Counted from the stretch's first letter, positions 44,885-56,898 are shown. The stretch is 64,000 nt of DNA from Inonotus obliquus (GCA_032164295.1 JAJHTX010000008.1:1550001-1614000); one strand, 5' to 3'. Numbers and translations: made by a program. Notes: a model not told the origin generated them from the sequence alone.

Positions 44885-47800
44885 TGAACGATCTGGCTCA
44901 GTATACTGGAAGATTGGCTTAAACATTTTCATTCCTCGTGCGATGAAGGCTCGGGGAGCACCTGGGTGTTTCTTGTAAAAGTCGTCGATGGCCTCATTAG
45001 AGTTTGGAATGAGGTTATCGCATGGTTCCCAAGTAGTTTCATCGTAACCCTTCCATCTGACGAGGAATTGAAGCTTTCCTCAATGTTCGCGTGAATCCAG
45101 AATTTCGTCGACCTCATATTATTCCTCTCCATCAACGAGTTCTGGCGGAGGTGGAGGCGGTTTCTTCTGTCCTTCGAAAGTTGGTTCGACGTATGGTTTG
45201 AGGAGTACTTCGTTGAAAACCGGATGTACCTTCTTCCATGTCTTGGGCAGCTTTAGTTTGTACGCAGCTGCTCCAACTTTTTCTATGACGTCGAAGGGAC
45301 CATACCATTTGTCTGCAAACTTTCGAGTGGGCCTGACTGTAGTGATGTTTCGTCCTTCCAGCATAACCTTGTCTCCAACCGTATATTCTACGACATCAGC
45401 CGCTTGTTGATCATGTGCCTTTTTCATCACGTCGTTTGCTTTTACCAGATTGTCCTTTGCTTGAGAATGCACTTGTTTAAGTTCTTTAGCGAATTCTTCA
45501 GTTGACAGATTATTGGACGTCGTGTGGATTGTCCCTGGATCAAGAGGATTAAGACCGGTATTAACGAAGAAAGGAGACATTTTAGTTGACAAATGTTCCC
45601 GGTTGTTGTACGCGAACTCCGCAAGGGCTAGCCACTCTGACCAATCCGACTGTCGATGGTTAACGTACATCCTCAGGTACAGTTCAAGTTCTTGATTAAC
45701 TCGTTCTGTTTGTCCATCCGTTTGAGGATGGTATGCCGTCGATGGGTTTCCTTCAATATGAAGTAGCTTGTACAGTTCCTTTATAAAATCAGCGTCAAAT
45801 TGAGGACCTCGATCGTGAACGATCTTTTTCGGAAGTCCATGTAGCCTGAAAACATGATCACGGTAGAGTTTCGCCGTCCCTTGAGCTGTGATCTTCGTTG
45901 TCGTCAGGATTGCGTGTATTTGTTTTGAAAACTTATCAACGATAACGCAAATTGCATTGTACCCATTCGACTCAGGGAGTTCACCAACGAAATCAACCGA
46001 TATTGTCTGCCATGGACCTTCTGGAACGTCATGTGGATGTAAGGTTCGTCGTTTGGGTTGTCTAGATGGTTTGGTTCTCTGACAAACGTCGCATCCTTTT
46101 ATGTATCTGAGGACGTCGGGTAGCATTCCAAACCACCAGAACTTTTGACCGATAGACCTCAATGTCTTGGTCTGACCTGGATGTCCAGCTAATGGAGAGT
46201 CATGGTATTCTTTTAAGACGTCTTCAATGAATTCCTTTGGAACGACGAGTCTACCATCCATTCTTGGCTCCAATCCTTTACTTGCGTCCTTGATCTTCTG
46301 TTCCAGTGTTGTGCGAGACGTTTCAACGATTGCCCTAGTTTTGAACCATTCATCATTCAATAGCTGTAGTCCGCGATTATCCTCCTTGCCATTGTCATAG
46401 TCGTATTGGCGAGAGAGAGCATCAGCCTTTGTCATTGTTGTTCCAGGCTTATGGACAAACGTGAAATCGAATTCAGACAGGAATAGCGACCAACGGGCTT
46501 GTCGACGATTGAGATCTTGAGGCTTTCGGAAGTACGTCAGATTGGCATGATCCGTCCAGAGTTCAACCGGATGTTTAGCACCTAAGAGATAATGTCTCCA
46601 CTCTGTTAGTGCTTGGACAACTGCAAGAAGTTCCTTGTCATAAATCTGGTAATTTCGTTCCGCCGCTGACAACGTCTGTGACCGATAAGCAACCACCTTC
46701 CATGTGTCTCCTTGTTTCTGAAGTAAAACTCCTCCAGTCGCAAAGTCTGACGCATCGGTTTCTACTCGGAAAGGGTCATCGTCGTTTGGAATCATTAAGA
46801 TGGGAGCAGTTGTCAGCCTCTTCTTGATCTCTTCAAACGCTTCCTGTTCGATGGAAGTCCATTCCCAAGAGACATCTCCAGTCAGTTGATTTAACGGTCT
46901 GACAATAGCGCTACATCCTTTGACAAATCGTCACAACCAGTTGCCTAGCCCAAGAAACTGTTGTATCTGATTCTTGTTCTTTGGAGGAGGCCAACTTGCG
47001 ACGGCATCAATCTTTGCAGGGTCCATGCGCACTTCACCATTACCAAGGATGTAACTGAGGAACTTTACCGTCGACACTTCGAATTCACACTTCGCCAGCT
47101 TCAAGTACAGTCTATGCTCCCTCAGCACACTGAATACTTGTTTAACCAGCCGTCGATGTTCATCCTGATTATCCGAGAAAATGAGGATATCGTCGAGATA
47201 AATGACGACCTTCCCTTGTCCAATCAGATCCCTAAAGATGTTGTTGACGAACGTCTGGAAAGTTGCAGGTGCGTTACATAAACCGAAGAACATGACGGTG
47301 GGCTCGAACAGTCCCTCGTTTGTTCTGAAGGCTGCCTTCCATTTGTCGCCTTCCCTGATACGGACATTGTAGTATCCCCATCTAACGTCAAGTTTTGTGA
47401 TAAACCATGCTGTTTTGACCTTGTCGACGAGTTCGCCAATGAGCGGTAACGGGTACTTGTTCTTTATCGTACCTTCATTGAGCTTCCTGTAATCTTGGAT
47501 AGCTCGCAACAAACCGTCTGCCTTCTTAATGAAAAAGAAGGGGGATGCCATAGGTGACGATGATTCGTGTATACGACCTGACTTTAGGTTTTCGTCGATG
47601 AAGGTGCGTAGTTCCTCACGTTCCTTCATGTTTAGTGGATAAACCTTACAGTTGGATGGTTTGAAGTCCGGTTTGAGGTCAATGACGTGATCCCATATTC
47701 TGTGCTCAGGTAACCGTTCGAAGTTCTCCTTACTGAAAACGTCGGCGTATTCATCCAAATATGTTGGCCACAACGATTCCCTGTGCTGAGGAATAACATA

Positions 47801-48470
47801 CCGAGCTTTCGGAGTGTCATGTCGCTTGCACGATGTTGGACAATCGTCGAAATCGATGCATCCAGATTTCCAGTTGATTGACGGATTATATCTATTTAAC
47901 CATGAATATCCAAGAAACAGATTTGTCAACGCAATGGTGAGAACAGGTAAACGCAGCCGTTCTTCATGGTCCTCAATTTGAAGGTTAAGCTCGACATATT
48001 GTGTCATCTTGCCCCCTTCATTTACTGTCCCATCAGTGTTCGTGACATTCGTTGAATACGGAAGCTCCTTCGTCGGGATCCGGTAACGTTTGACAAAACC
48101 AGCATCGATGTAAGAGTCTGTACAACCCGAGTCTATCAATGCATGGGCGTCTAACACTCTTCCATCATCAAGAATTAAGTCGACGTATAGGTCTAGCTCC
48201 TGCCGATATCCTATCTTGTTTTCCTCTTCCACTTTTCTAACGACTGGACCTTTGACAAGTTCGTTGAGGAGAAGTCCAAAGTCATCATCGTCGAATTCTT
48301 TTTCTTCAGATTGTTCGCTCTGTGTTTGGTTTTTTAATTCGCCAGTTTTATTTGAAAACGTCTCATCTAATAGTGGTACATTTGACGAATTATAATTTAC
48401 TGGGGAGCGTAACGAATCGTCCGAGAAACCTAAGCCAGAGACATGGACGTCATCTACTGGCTGTTCGAAA
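44885..48470 (-). pseudogene. pol: Gypsy-2 pol, broken
   Basis: The protease-RT part is open at 48232-46931 (LIDSGCTDSYID, YLDDILIF) and stops at TGA after GLGNWL, where Gypsy-1 has CGA (Arg). RNase H and integrase follow at 46795-45119 (VETDASDFATGG, CDVCQRTKPSR, SVDFVGELPES, HDRGPQFD) and stop at TAA after DGEE. The chromodomain region beyond (44929-45118) is out of frame. It is strongly similar to Gypsy-1 Pol throughout. Confidence 0.88.
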
Positions 48471-49827
48471 AATCCTGATTGTCGGTTTGACTTTCTTCGA
48501 CAATCTCTTCTTCTTCCATTCGACGTGCCATGGCCATAGCAGCTGATGCTATATCCGCTTCCACAAACAACACACCTCGCAGCAGTTCCTTCATTTCGTC
48601 GGAGAATTCAGCGACGACGGCACGGATGGCTTGTTGGGTCTTGGGCGTCTTGCACCATCTTGCAATGTGACCCGGTTTGCCACATTCCCAGCACACTCCA
48701 TCATGTCGAAGACATTGAAGAGTTACTTGCATCGGTTCGCCTTGACCACCAAAAGTGACGCCTGTTGCATCCTTTTTGTCACCGCGCGATGGGTCAAACA
48801 ACGTCGGTTTTTGTGGTGCTGGCTGGAGGGCTTGTCGACGCGGAGGTGGTTGTGAGGGTAGATTTTGTCGTCTCAGCTGACAAACTTCTTTTTCCTTTGC
48901 ATCAAAGACTATCGCATACCCTTTCATTTCATCGTACGTCGTTGGGGTTTTGGGGAGACGAATGATCACCGTTGCGACTTCTTCGCGAAGGGCCTTCTTT
49001 AGTTGTGGGAGGATGACGTTGACGTCTATCGTAACAATTCCCGCCTGGCTCATGGCTATTTCGAAATTTGCTAGGAATACGCCAGCGTTGGCATTTCCTT
49101 GACGCATCTCTGCCCATCGTGTGTAGGCCCGGTCCTTTTCGCCAGGGTCCTTGAACAACTGGTCGAGTTTTTTGAGAAATTTGTCAAAAGCGTCGATGAT
49201 TGCAATTGTTCCCTTTGCATCTGTTATTCCGTCGTAGTAATTCTGAGCCCACGTTGACGCTGTTCCATCCTTCATATACGAAAGGACGAATGAGATCTTC
49301 TTTTTGTCCGTAGTGAAGATCGAATTTGTGTCATCAGCGCTTATGTATGCCAGGCATTCTCGATGGAATCGGAGGTAGTCCTTGCCTCCTGTGAATGGTG
49401 TCGGTGGTGCGATCCCAAGATCTTTCATCATTGACGGCTTAGGGGGTTTGGATTGGGTAGCCATCACTGTCGCGATGAGCATGGCAAAATCTTTTAGTTG
49501 TTGTTGGGTGAACGACGACATCGTTGTTTGTGGATTTGATGGGGTTCATTGTAGTCCAAATGCAGTTGACGTTGACGGTAGAGATGGTGACGAGGGAGCG
49601 GGCGATTGGGGAGGTGGTGTTGGTGCAGATGTTGACGGTTTTGGTTCTTTCGGCTTCCACCTAATAACCTTCGTATGTTCTTCGTCTGCCCACGACGTCC
49701 AACACCTAAGATTTTCCGACCACCACGAAGCACGGACTCTGCCATTGTCAGTGACAGTAACGTCGTCTGAGTCGTCTACTTTCGCTCCGTTTGGAAGCGC
49801 GGCTAACTGTTCCTGGGTTAGAGGCAC
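48454..49827 (-). pseudogene. gag: Gypsy-2 gag, broken by one stop
   Basis: The N-terminal PLTQEQLAALPNGAKVDDSD...EEHTKVIRWKP part ends at TGA (FGLQ*) where Gypsy-1 has CGA. The frame then continues from MSSFTQQQLKDFAMLIATVM through MKDLGIAPPTPFTGGKDYLR to a CCHC knuckle (CWECGKPGHIARWC) and TAG. The overlap with pol is as in Gypsy-1. Confidence 0.85.
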
Positions 49828-49950
49828 TTTGTTGACGTAGGAGGTCTTCCTCCTTTACTTCGATCTTGACTTTGAGCTCTTCAAGCTTTACTTCGACCTC
49901 CTCCTGTTTCACTTCAACGATCGGACGTTGGGGACGATATGTGAGTTTTA

Positions 49951-50322
49951 CTAGATGGCAACGTCCGTATTTGTCGGTCGTTGTAACAATGTTGTTTGGA
50001 TCGTAGTCAAGCCAATTGAAAGGGATGATGTACAACTTGGGTTTTTTGTATTGTCGACGACGACACTGAGGAGCCAGATTGTTTTACGTCGAAGGTGAGA
50101 GGAGTACTCGTTCAACGTTGGTGTCCACAGTTCGTCAATGCGAAATGTTGGTACCCAGGAAATAAGTACGCGATGAAAATGCTGTGGGTCGTCGAAGTAA
50201 ATACCGATGTCGAACAGGACTAGGTGTTTGTTCTCGTCTAGGTAATACCCAAAGACAGCGTATGTAGGGTGTAGCTCGATTAAACTGATATACTTGCAGA
50301 GGGAACGCAGTACACCAGACAT
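49951..50322 (-). CDS. Gypsy-2 leader ORF
   Basis: It starts MSGVLRSLCKYISLIE, homologous to the Gypsy-1 leader ORF, but runs on into a region Gypsy-1 lacks. An adjoining frame (49748-50035) reads VEVKQEEVEVKLEELKVKIE, a charged heptad-like stretch that may be a coiled coil. It is probably damaged by frameshift. Confidence 0.45.
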   Translation of the reverse strand: MSGVLRSLCKYISLIELHPTYAVFGYYLDENKHLVLFDIGIYFDDPQHFHRVLISWVPTFRIDELWTPTLNEYSSHLRRKTIWLLSVVVDNTKNPSCTSSLSIGLTTIQTTLLQRPTNTDVAI

Positions 50323-50678
50323 GCAACGTCGATCGACTTGACGTTCAGATAGCACGTGAACTCTCACGTTGTCTCAGGGGGTTCAGCAACACTTCGAAAG
50401 ACGACTTTCCAACGTACGAGAACCGCTAGGCACTACTGGGCTTTCTTGTCGCAAGCGACAACCGACGGTAGCACTATCAGAGAGCGGTGTCTGGTCAACG
50501 TCAAGTAAAGACGTGGGGCGACACTTCACTGGTAGTAGGTGCACGTTCGTCTCAGGGGTCCGACGACTATCCACTGACCAACTTCGACAACGAGAGAAAC
50601 AGAGGTGGAATGGAGGATGTTGTATACACGTACGAGTTAGTTGTTGTTAACGTCGACAACTACGACACGAGTTAAAAG

Positions 50679-50689
50679 ACTCTCTTGTT
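50679..50689 (-). promoter_or_regulatory. Gypsy-2 primer-binding site, self-priming type
   Basis: AACAAGAGAGT on the sense strand lies one base after the 5' LTR. It is complementary to ACTCTCTTGTT at the predicted RNA start in that LTR, 35 nt after the TATA box start, as in Gypsy-1. Confidence 0.78.
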
Positions 50690-50690
50690 A

Positions 50691-51190
50691 TGTTACACTC
50701 TGCGTCGTTAGGAGCGTCGATCACAAAGATCTAGGACGTCGACGAGCACAGGTGAACGAGCTACCACTTAATCACAAGTGACCGTAGTCTGCGACGTAGG
50801 TACTAGAACAAGAGAGTGGGGAATCCCTAGCTCTCTGATCCAGCCTTATATACACTTCGGTCGCGGGTAAGTTCTACTCTAAATAGGTGCTGACTAGCAG
50901 CAAGTAAATATGAACAAACAAACAACGGGGCCCGACGAGTCAGCAAGAATGAGTAAAGATGAGTAAGCGTCGTCAGGTTAAACGGAAAGAAGAATAATGA
51001 GTCAGCAAGAATGAGTAATAATAGAATGGGAAAAAGAATGAAAGGGAATAGCAGGATAAAGTTGTTATAGATTGTAATTAGCTAAGCCTGTATGTATTAA
51101 GTAAGGAATGTGGTTAAAAAGGAGTGTAAATATGCATTGACGAAAATAGAAGAAAGGCCGTATAAAGAAAAGGGAAAAGGCGTCGTAACA
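50691..51190 (-). repeat. Gypsy-2 5' LTR
   Basis: 500 bp with a TATATAAGG box and start motif. It lacks the insert. It has a 6-bp deletion just after the start motif (GTAGGTACTAG against GTAGGTGATAGTACTAG). Confidence 0.88.
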
Positions 51191-52082
51191 ACAACCTCTA
51201 CTGCATCTTGGGGGAAGTATACAATCATCGGCGATGTACGTCTAAGGGGATAAGCCTTGAGTAATGCACACGTCTAGGAACAGTATACGACTAAGACGTC
51301 ATGGTGGTAAGTAGATTGAATAAACTAAGTAAGTACAAGAGAGGAATACCTAAGACGTCGTGGTGGTAAGTAGAAGAGTCGAGTGGGGAAGACGAGGCAA
51401 GATCTATTTACTTATATACACCTGGATTGTGGGAAGGTATTACTCTAAGAAGGTGCTGCGCAGCAGCATAACAATATAACCAAACAAACAACGGGGCCCG
51501 ATGAGTCAGCAAGAATGAGTAAGGGTGAGTAAGCGTCATCGGGGTTGGGGTGGAATTAGTAATGCAGTATTAGTGATATATTGGGATGGGGCGGAGGGAG
51601 TCATAAGGTATTAGTAATGAAAGGAAATTAGTAATATAAGGGAATATAAAATAAGAAAAGACGAAAAAGGAAAAGTGTTCTTACACTCGCCTCGTAGTCG
51701 CCGATATTGATACCGGTAGTTGTTGACATCGTCCCAGTTGCCCTCACCCTTCGTCTCACAACTAATCTTATCAAGAACTCTTCCTCTGCCTCGTCTCCTC
51801 CTCTGCTTTGTTCTTGCTACCTCGATACCAAACGATAAATGACTTGGTATCGACGGATTCATCTCGGTATCAACCGCCACCCACCATTATCCCCTCTTGA
51901 GCTGTCATCTAGAGCCTCTCTGTATTACTCTATCTCGCCAGGCCCTACTATCTCTCTCGACGACCTGTCTGTGACTGTACAACTTAGTACCGCCACGTAC
52001 CAGCCCTTCCAATGCACCTAAATCGTACCCCCCTCGTCCAGTACTTCTGATACCGGCTGCGTTCTTGCACATTCAGTGTTAA

Positions 52083-52330
52083 ACTACATTACGTACCAAG
52101 TCCTTAAAGACTCACCAGAGTAAATCAGTTTCCGCAGGTCAACTGCATGGTATTCCGGTAGGTCTTCAGATATTTTTTCTTAGATTTTGCCACTGCAATG
52201 AAGTCTTCTCATCCGCATTGATCTGCGGAACCAATCCATAAGGAATCAACCAGCAGCACGGCTGAGATGTTGACCTCAAAGACCTTTCCTTGCAGAGTTT
52301 TTGATGGTGAGTTCGATCATTTTGGTATCA
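52083..52330 (-). pseudogene. RAD23 fragment in E2, upstream exons
   Basis: EDLPEYHAVDLRKLIYSG with its donor, and further up a KTLQGKVFE-like segment, match the E1 RAD23 piece. It is separated from its next exon by C2. Confidence 0.6.
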
Positions 52331-52639
52331 TGTTCAGAAAGGATAAAGGGAGCGCAGAGGACGGCCGTCATATAGGGTAATTTCTATATCTGGTCATGTC
52401 ACACGCGATACCAGGATAGCTCAATCTTCCTTATTCCTGACACTCACCATGGATGGATCATGATGCAGGTGATGACTACATCAGATGGATAGCAATGTTC
52501 ATCAGGCATAATGGATTGAGGCTCTTAGGCAGGCGTTAGTCGAAGACGCAAAGCCCAAGTTCTCCTGGCGTGCTCAATCTGCTTGGTTGGGTCTCGTAAA
52601 TCCGTTCGTCCTCTCAACCAATCTTATTCTATCTTCTGA

Positions 52640-53765
52640 TGAGATCCGAAGTGCTCAGAATTGATGTCAGCACCCTTGACGTCCAACTGGATGATCTTTC
52701 GTGGCCCCTTAGTTATATTGATTTGGGCCCCGGCAAGGACAAGTCTGGCATGCTATCCATTGCAGAGTTATTTCGTTTCTCCTTTTCTGCAGTTTCGAAA
52801 CTATTCTTTCTCAGCATGAAGGACATATCTTCTATTTCTACTCTCCCTGCTAGGAACCAGTTCTATTCCAAGAAACGACTATCTCCTCACTGCAATGGTA
52901 TTCAGAAATCCTGCTGCAAGAACTCTCCAGCCCCATCTCGCAAGACTCCAGCTATCTTGAAAGCTGAGCTACAGTAGGTACGACAACATGAGGCTCAACT
53001 AGCTGCCTTCAGGAGAGAAGGCATTTATGTTGAGGAAGAGTACCACGAAGAGATATGCTGTTATATGCAAGAAATCGAGGTCAGTCGTTGAAAAGTGACT
53101 TGTTTACGCGAGTCGCTCCCATTCTAAATGTTAAGTGTCAATGCATAGGACTACACAATGGACTCTACTTTAGCTATGAATCAGCAACCAGAAATCAAAC
53201 GGCCTTGTCTTGCCGACTTTCTTATTGAGATTCATTTTACTTTCCGACTTCGTCCTAGAACTCTTCACCTTACCATGAACATTGTTGACTGATATGTTTC
53301 ACGTCGTATCGTGTACACGAAGTATTACCAATCAGTTGGTTGTACGGTGTTGTGGATAGCAGCAAAATTCGAGGACACGAAAGAACACGTGCCAACTCCG
53401 ACCGACCTGGTTGGGATCTGCCGTGATACCTATGACGAATCTGCCTTCATCCAGATGGAAGGTCATGTTCTTGCTACCATTCAGTGGACGTTGGATCATC
53501 CAACCGCAGAAGCTTGGCTTCGGTTCTATTGCTGTGGCTTGTCTGGAGAGAGTATGAAGGTTCAGCATGTCGCAAGATTTCTCATGGAAGTTACCCTTTT
53601 CTATCGCAACTTCATCAAATTCTCACCTTTTGCTATTGTCTTCGCATCACTCATACTTGCACGTCATGTTTGCCAAAAACCCTGACAGATTTACGATGAG
53701 CCCGACTTGATTGACTCCATCCTGGGTATTTACACCAAGTTGGGACGGATACTCGTCCTTAATCT
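52640..53765 (+). pseudogene. captured cyclin fragment in E2
   Basis: An N-terminal region (LDVQLDDLSWPLSYIDLGPG..., EEEYHEEICCYMQEIE), an intron, then RPCLADFLIEIHFTFRLRPR, NIVD-stop-YVSRRIVYTKYYQSVGC, TVLWIAAKFEDTKEHVPTP, FIQMEGHVLATIQWTLDHPT, AEAWLRFYCCG and VQHVARFLMEVTLFYRNF. This is the cyclin box of a mitotic-type cyclin. The stop replaces the Arg of VDRYVSRR (TGA where a cyclin has CGN); E1 has CAA there. The C-terminal cyclin fold is truncated, so it is not functional. Confidence 0.75.
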
Positions 53766-53821
53766 TGCATGCAATTGATCAGACTCGCTATATGGGCTCG
53801 AGAGACTCATGACATTGGAAC

Positions 53822-54060
53822 ATATTGACGAGAGCGGCAAAGTCAGATGGCTGGCCATTCTTCCAAACATACAGGAAGTCTGGATCAATTTGTGGAGTCA
53901 GAAGAGAATTCTCACATATGGTGCTTTGATCATTTCTGGAAAGAAGGAAATTACATCCGTTTGACGGAAGTTTACCTGGTTTCTATGAGCAGCTCTTGGG
54001 GGGACCTACACCAAAGAAGCAACAGAATGAACAAGCGCATTGTGGCACTAGATTAGATGG
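53822..54060 (+). pseudogene. LRR-cap-like fragment in E2
   Basis: A frameshifted counterpart of 15322-15600: FVESEENSHIWCFDHFWKEG, then NYIRLTEVYLVSMSSSWGD. Confidence 0.35.
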
Positions 54061-54079
54061 TGGTGAAAGTGGTGAGGAT

Positions 54080-54545
54080 GGCTTCCACTCATCGCCCGCT
54101 CACCGCCCTCCCATCACCCTTCCATTGCCCTCTTGTCACCCTCTTGTTGCCCTCTCATTGCCCTCCCATCGCCCTCTTGTTGCCTGCCCGTTGCCCTCCC
54201 ATTGCCTGCTCACCGCCCTCCCATTGCCCACCCCTCTCCCTTCTGTCGCCCTCCCATTGCCCTCCCATTGCCTGCTCAATATCTACCCGGACGACACTTA
54301 TAATATGAACCAGGATGATATTCTATTGTATATTTTAAATATCAGCCAAGTAGATATACTAATTTATATTTAAAATATCGCCAAGTAGATATCCTAATCG
54401 ATATATAAAATATAAGTCTATTGATATTTAAGATATCAGAGTGAAGTTGATATGCAAATCGACATTTAAAATATCTTATGGGTCGATATGCTTACCGGCA
54501 TTTAAAATGACGACAAAAAAAAACATTTAAAATTCCGACCTCACC
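54080..54545. repeat. E2 right subterminal repeats
   Basis: CCCTCCCATTGCCCTCTTGT minisatellite units (54080-54285), then GATATTTAAAATATC palindromes to 54545. It is the inverted counterpart of the left end. Confidence 0.72.
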
Positions 54546-54880
54546 TCCATCCTGATTTGCCCGCCATGTTATCTTACTCTAACCAACCTACTAGAGTTTC
54601 TCATTTCTGCATTTCTCATCACAAAAAAGTGCACGATCTGAGAATGTAAAACCAGTACATGTAAGATAAGTAATATGTAAAATATGTAGAAGGCTTGTAC
54701 ATCAAATTGTCATCACATTTATTAGGGTGATATATATTGGCAATATATACAATACTTGTCAATTTTGACAAGTATTTCGAAATATACAAGACATGGAGCC
54801 CATTGTCAGATTTTTCAAGACATGTTGTCAGATGGTAAGATGCAAAACAATTTGTATTATACTCTCTACAGTACAGTGAT

Positions 54881-55775
54881 ATGACCACAGTGCATACAAT
54901 CAAAGGAAGAAAGGAAGCAGACGATGCACTGGGGCCAGGCATCCCAAAGCACCATGCCAAGCTCATTTCTGATAAGCAGGAGGTTGATCAGAAGGTTCCC
55001 TTGCAAAACGTCCCACATCCGTATGAACAACCACATTCGCACTACTCGTTCATTGAGGCTGTATATTTAAAGCTTTTGCCGGAGGAGGCATCGGCGCCCA
55101 AGAAGGCTGAGAAGGCTGTGAATAAACAGAAGCCGAAGCGAAGAAACCATGACATTCCATGCTAGTCTCTGCTTCTCAGCTAAATATGTAAACACTGTGG
55201 CAGGTGGTCCTGTAGCAGATGTGGTAGCGGGAATATTAGTTAACAAAGGAAATGAGACGTTGCTCAAACCAGTGCTGGTTCTTCTGTTTGGAGGTGGGGC
55301 AGTAGCCGGAGCGCCTGGTGAACTAGGTCGAGATGAGGCGGGGGGTGAAATCGGGCCAAGTTGATTTGCAATGAATAATGCACCTCGGAATCTCATAATG
55401 CTCAATGGACTCTCTGGATGCGAACCAGAGAACATCGCGCCTACAAAGATTCGCAGGGTCCAAATAATCTCGTGGGCACAACCGCCATGTTGTGCCAATA
55501 CCAATCTTGCATGTGCTCGAGAGCAAAGAGCTAATAAGGATGAATGTTGTCAATGTCTATGATAGCAGAAGCAATATGGAAAAGTATTCCTTACTGTCTC
55601 TGGATTCTTGATAAATGCTTTCATTACTCCCATCTGCCATTCTTCTCTCGCTATCTATGCTCGCATTCTGACCTTGGGCCACCTGCCCAAACATAGTCTC
55701 CAGCATAGGAAGTAGCAGGAGACAAGAGATAAAAGTGCTCAACAACCATCTCAAAAGTGTTGCAGTATGCGACAT
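54881..55775 (-). pseudogene. unidentified gene fragments in J
   Basis: Minus frames read VLAQHGGCAHEIIWTLRIFV, GAMFSGSHPESPLSIMRFRG, ALFIANQLGP, then a Pro/Ser/Thr-rich stretch and FTYLAEKQRLAWNVMVSSL; further up, LLRWLLSTFISCLLLLPMLE (a membrane-like segment). They look like pieces of a real host protein with broken frames. I cannot name it. A plus-strand frame at 54881-55165 overlaps it. Confidence 0.35.
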
Positions 55776-55953
55776 CAGTGCAACAGATGCATATGTTCAA
55801 TTGGAGTCCAAGGTATTTGATTTGATGCAAAACTGTTGTTGAATCATACTTCGTCGCGCTTCAATTCTAGTTTATTTTGATGGTGCAAATGTAAGATGGC
55901 TGGGCTTGCATAAGATTCTCAACCAATGCACCTGCTGATAAAGTCACTCGCCT

Positions 55954-56256
55954 TTATTTTGTCCCCTGTTGTGGAGGTCCCTTCTTGCTATTCGAGTCAG
56001 GTTGATCGGGAAAGAGGGTCTGCAAAAACTGTTTGCCACTAGATGCAACGAGATCTAGCAAGTTCTTAACGAGAGTATTCTTGTTCTTGTCCATTATACC
56101 AGAAACATTGTACATAACATCACCGGTGTAATGTTTGACTACAAACTGCGCTCCTCGTGATTCAAAATGCAGATTTGAAGAAAGAGCAGCAAGACGTTGA
56201 ATGAAGCTGTTATTAGCAGCTGTTGGATCAGCATGGGCAGTTGCGCAGAATCCCAT
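55954..56256 (-). pseudogene. class I myosin motor-domain fragment in J
   Basis: About 100 residues: [73 protein letters not shown]. This is the segment of the myosin I head with F.VKHYAGDV.Y and DKNKD.L.KDLL, followed by the FPD...KKRPP stretch. The ATPase loops are absent, so it cannot be a motor. It was presumably copied from a host MYO1-type gene. Confidence 0.75.
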
Positions 56257-56410
56257 ATATGGTCGTAGACAAATTTATCTGGAGAGCTGGATATGGAGAA
56301 TAGGGCGTACAATACAAATCCGTAAACACACAGCTATTCCTCCATACGATTACAGAGCGTGTTGTATACATACGGTCTATTTCCATACCTTACTGGAACA
56401 ATGTGGATCC

Positions 56411-56605
56411 CTATTGGCTTGATTCTTTGAACTTGAAAGGAGTTGCGGCTCCAACAGCAATGAGCAAGGCGATGCAGAAGTCTTTCAGTTCACCTGGTAA
56501 ACCATGTTTGAAAATGGAGTGCATGAATTTGACAATAATGACAAGATTTATCGAGCCCACTCTGTTTATAATCAGTGATTTAGCCTGCAAAAATGAGTAA
56601 TGCAT
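56411..56605 (-). pseudogene. second unidentified fragment in J
   Basis: A 64-residue frame, INLVIIVKFMHSIFKHGLPG then ELKDFCIALLIAVGAATPFK. Its protein-like hydrophobic helix suggests a captured coding piece, but the family is unknown. Confidence 0.25.
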
Positions 56606-56898
56606 TAAAGTCTGCTAGCAACATGATGGCGTACGACAAAAGCGAGGTCAATTTAATTTTGCATTCAGCAAAGGGACCTTGGCGGTGACTAGCTATATAC
56701 TGTTTAGAGCATGAAGGAAGGTGGGGAAAGCCATGATGTTGAGTTGCATCATGACCAAGTCTAAATACCCTGTGCCCTGTGCCCTAAACCCTTTCACATA
56801 ATCGTGATCAGCTTAGGGCCGGTCAAATGCGACTTACATCATTCATATCATTACTCCATTTGGCACTGATCGGCACACAATCATCAAAATGAAAGTGT

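Larger units (their letters stand above)
42798..51190 (-). mobile_element. Gypsy-2: degenerate chromovirus related to Gypsy-1
   Basis: LTRs are TGTTACG...CGTAACA with a 5-bp duplication ACAAC (42793-42797 and 51191-51195). The empty site is in D2. Order on the minus strand: 5' LTR 50691-51190, PBS 50679-50689, leader ORF, gag, pol, PPT (GAAGAGGGGG), 3' LTR 42798-44845. At least three in-frame stops break gag and pol. The LTR pair differs at several sites, nearly all CpG, besides a 6-bp gap and the 1.5 kb insert. Confidence 0.92.
42731..51685 (-). mobile_element. D1: solo LTR of family D, split by Gypsy-2
   Basis: TGTTAGGATGG...TTCTTACA, 557 bp once Gypsy-2 (42798-51190) and its duplicated ACAAC are removed, matches D2. 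The flanks CTCAC/CTCGC are a 5-bp duplication with one CpG-type change. It holds the same 59-nt intron-shaped insert as D2 (51291-51349). Confidence 0.8.
41402..52075 (-). mobile_element. C2: repeat family C, reversed, interrupted by D1
   Basis: AGGGTAATACCGGAGG...GTTCTTGCACATTCA is flanked by a perfect 7-bp duplication GTGTTAA (41395-41401 and 52076-52082). The empty site is seen in E1 at about 12385 (GTCTTAAATAAAGTTATG). The C2 sequence itself is 41402-42730 plus 51686-52075. Confidence 0.75.
39220..54568 (+). mobile_element. E2: second CACTA-type element, same captures as E1
   Basis: The left end is CACGGCGGGCAAATCAAG and the right end reversed is CATGGCGGGCAAATCAGG; both continue GATGGAGGTGAGGTCGGAAT. 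The 3-bp duplication is TTA (39217-39219 and 54569-54571). The empty site is visible in duplication copy 2 at about 63200-63215 (GTGGGAAAGATCTTACTC). With nested elements removed the core is 39220-39623, 40943-41401 and 52076-54568, about 3.35 kb. It carries the same RAD23, cyclin and LRR-like pieces in the same order as E1. No transposase is visible. Confidence 0.82.

Noticed and set aside
56765..56800. CCCTGTGCCCTGTGCCCTAAACCC as an interstitial telomere repeat
   Set aside because: Only one or two irregular units, inside element J; too short to support.
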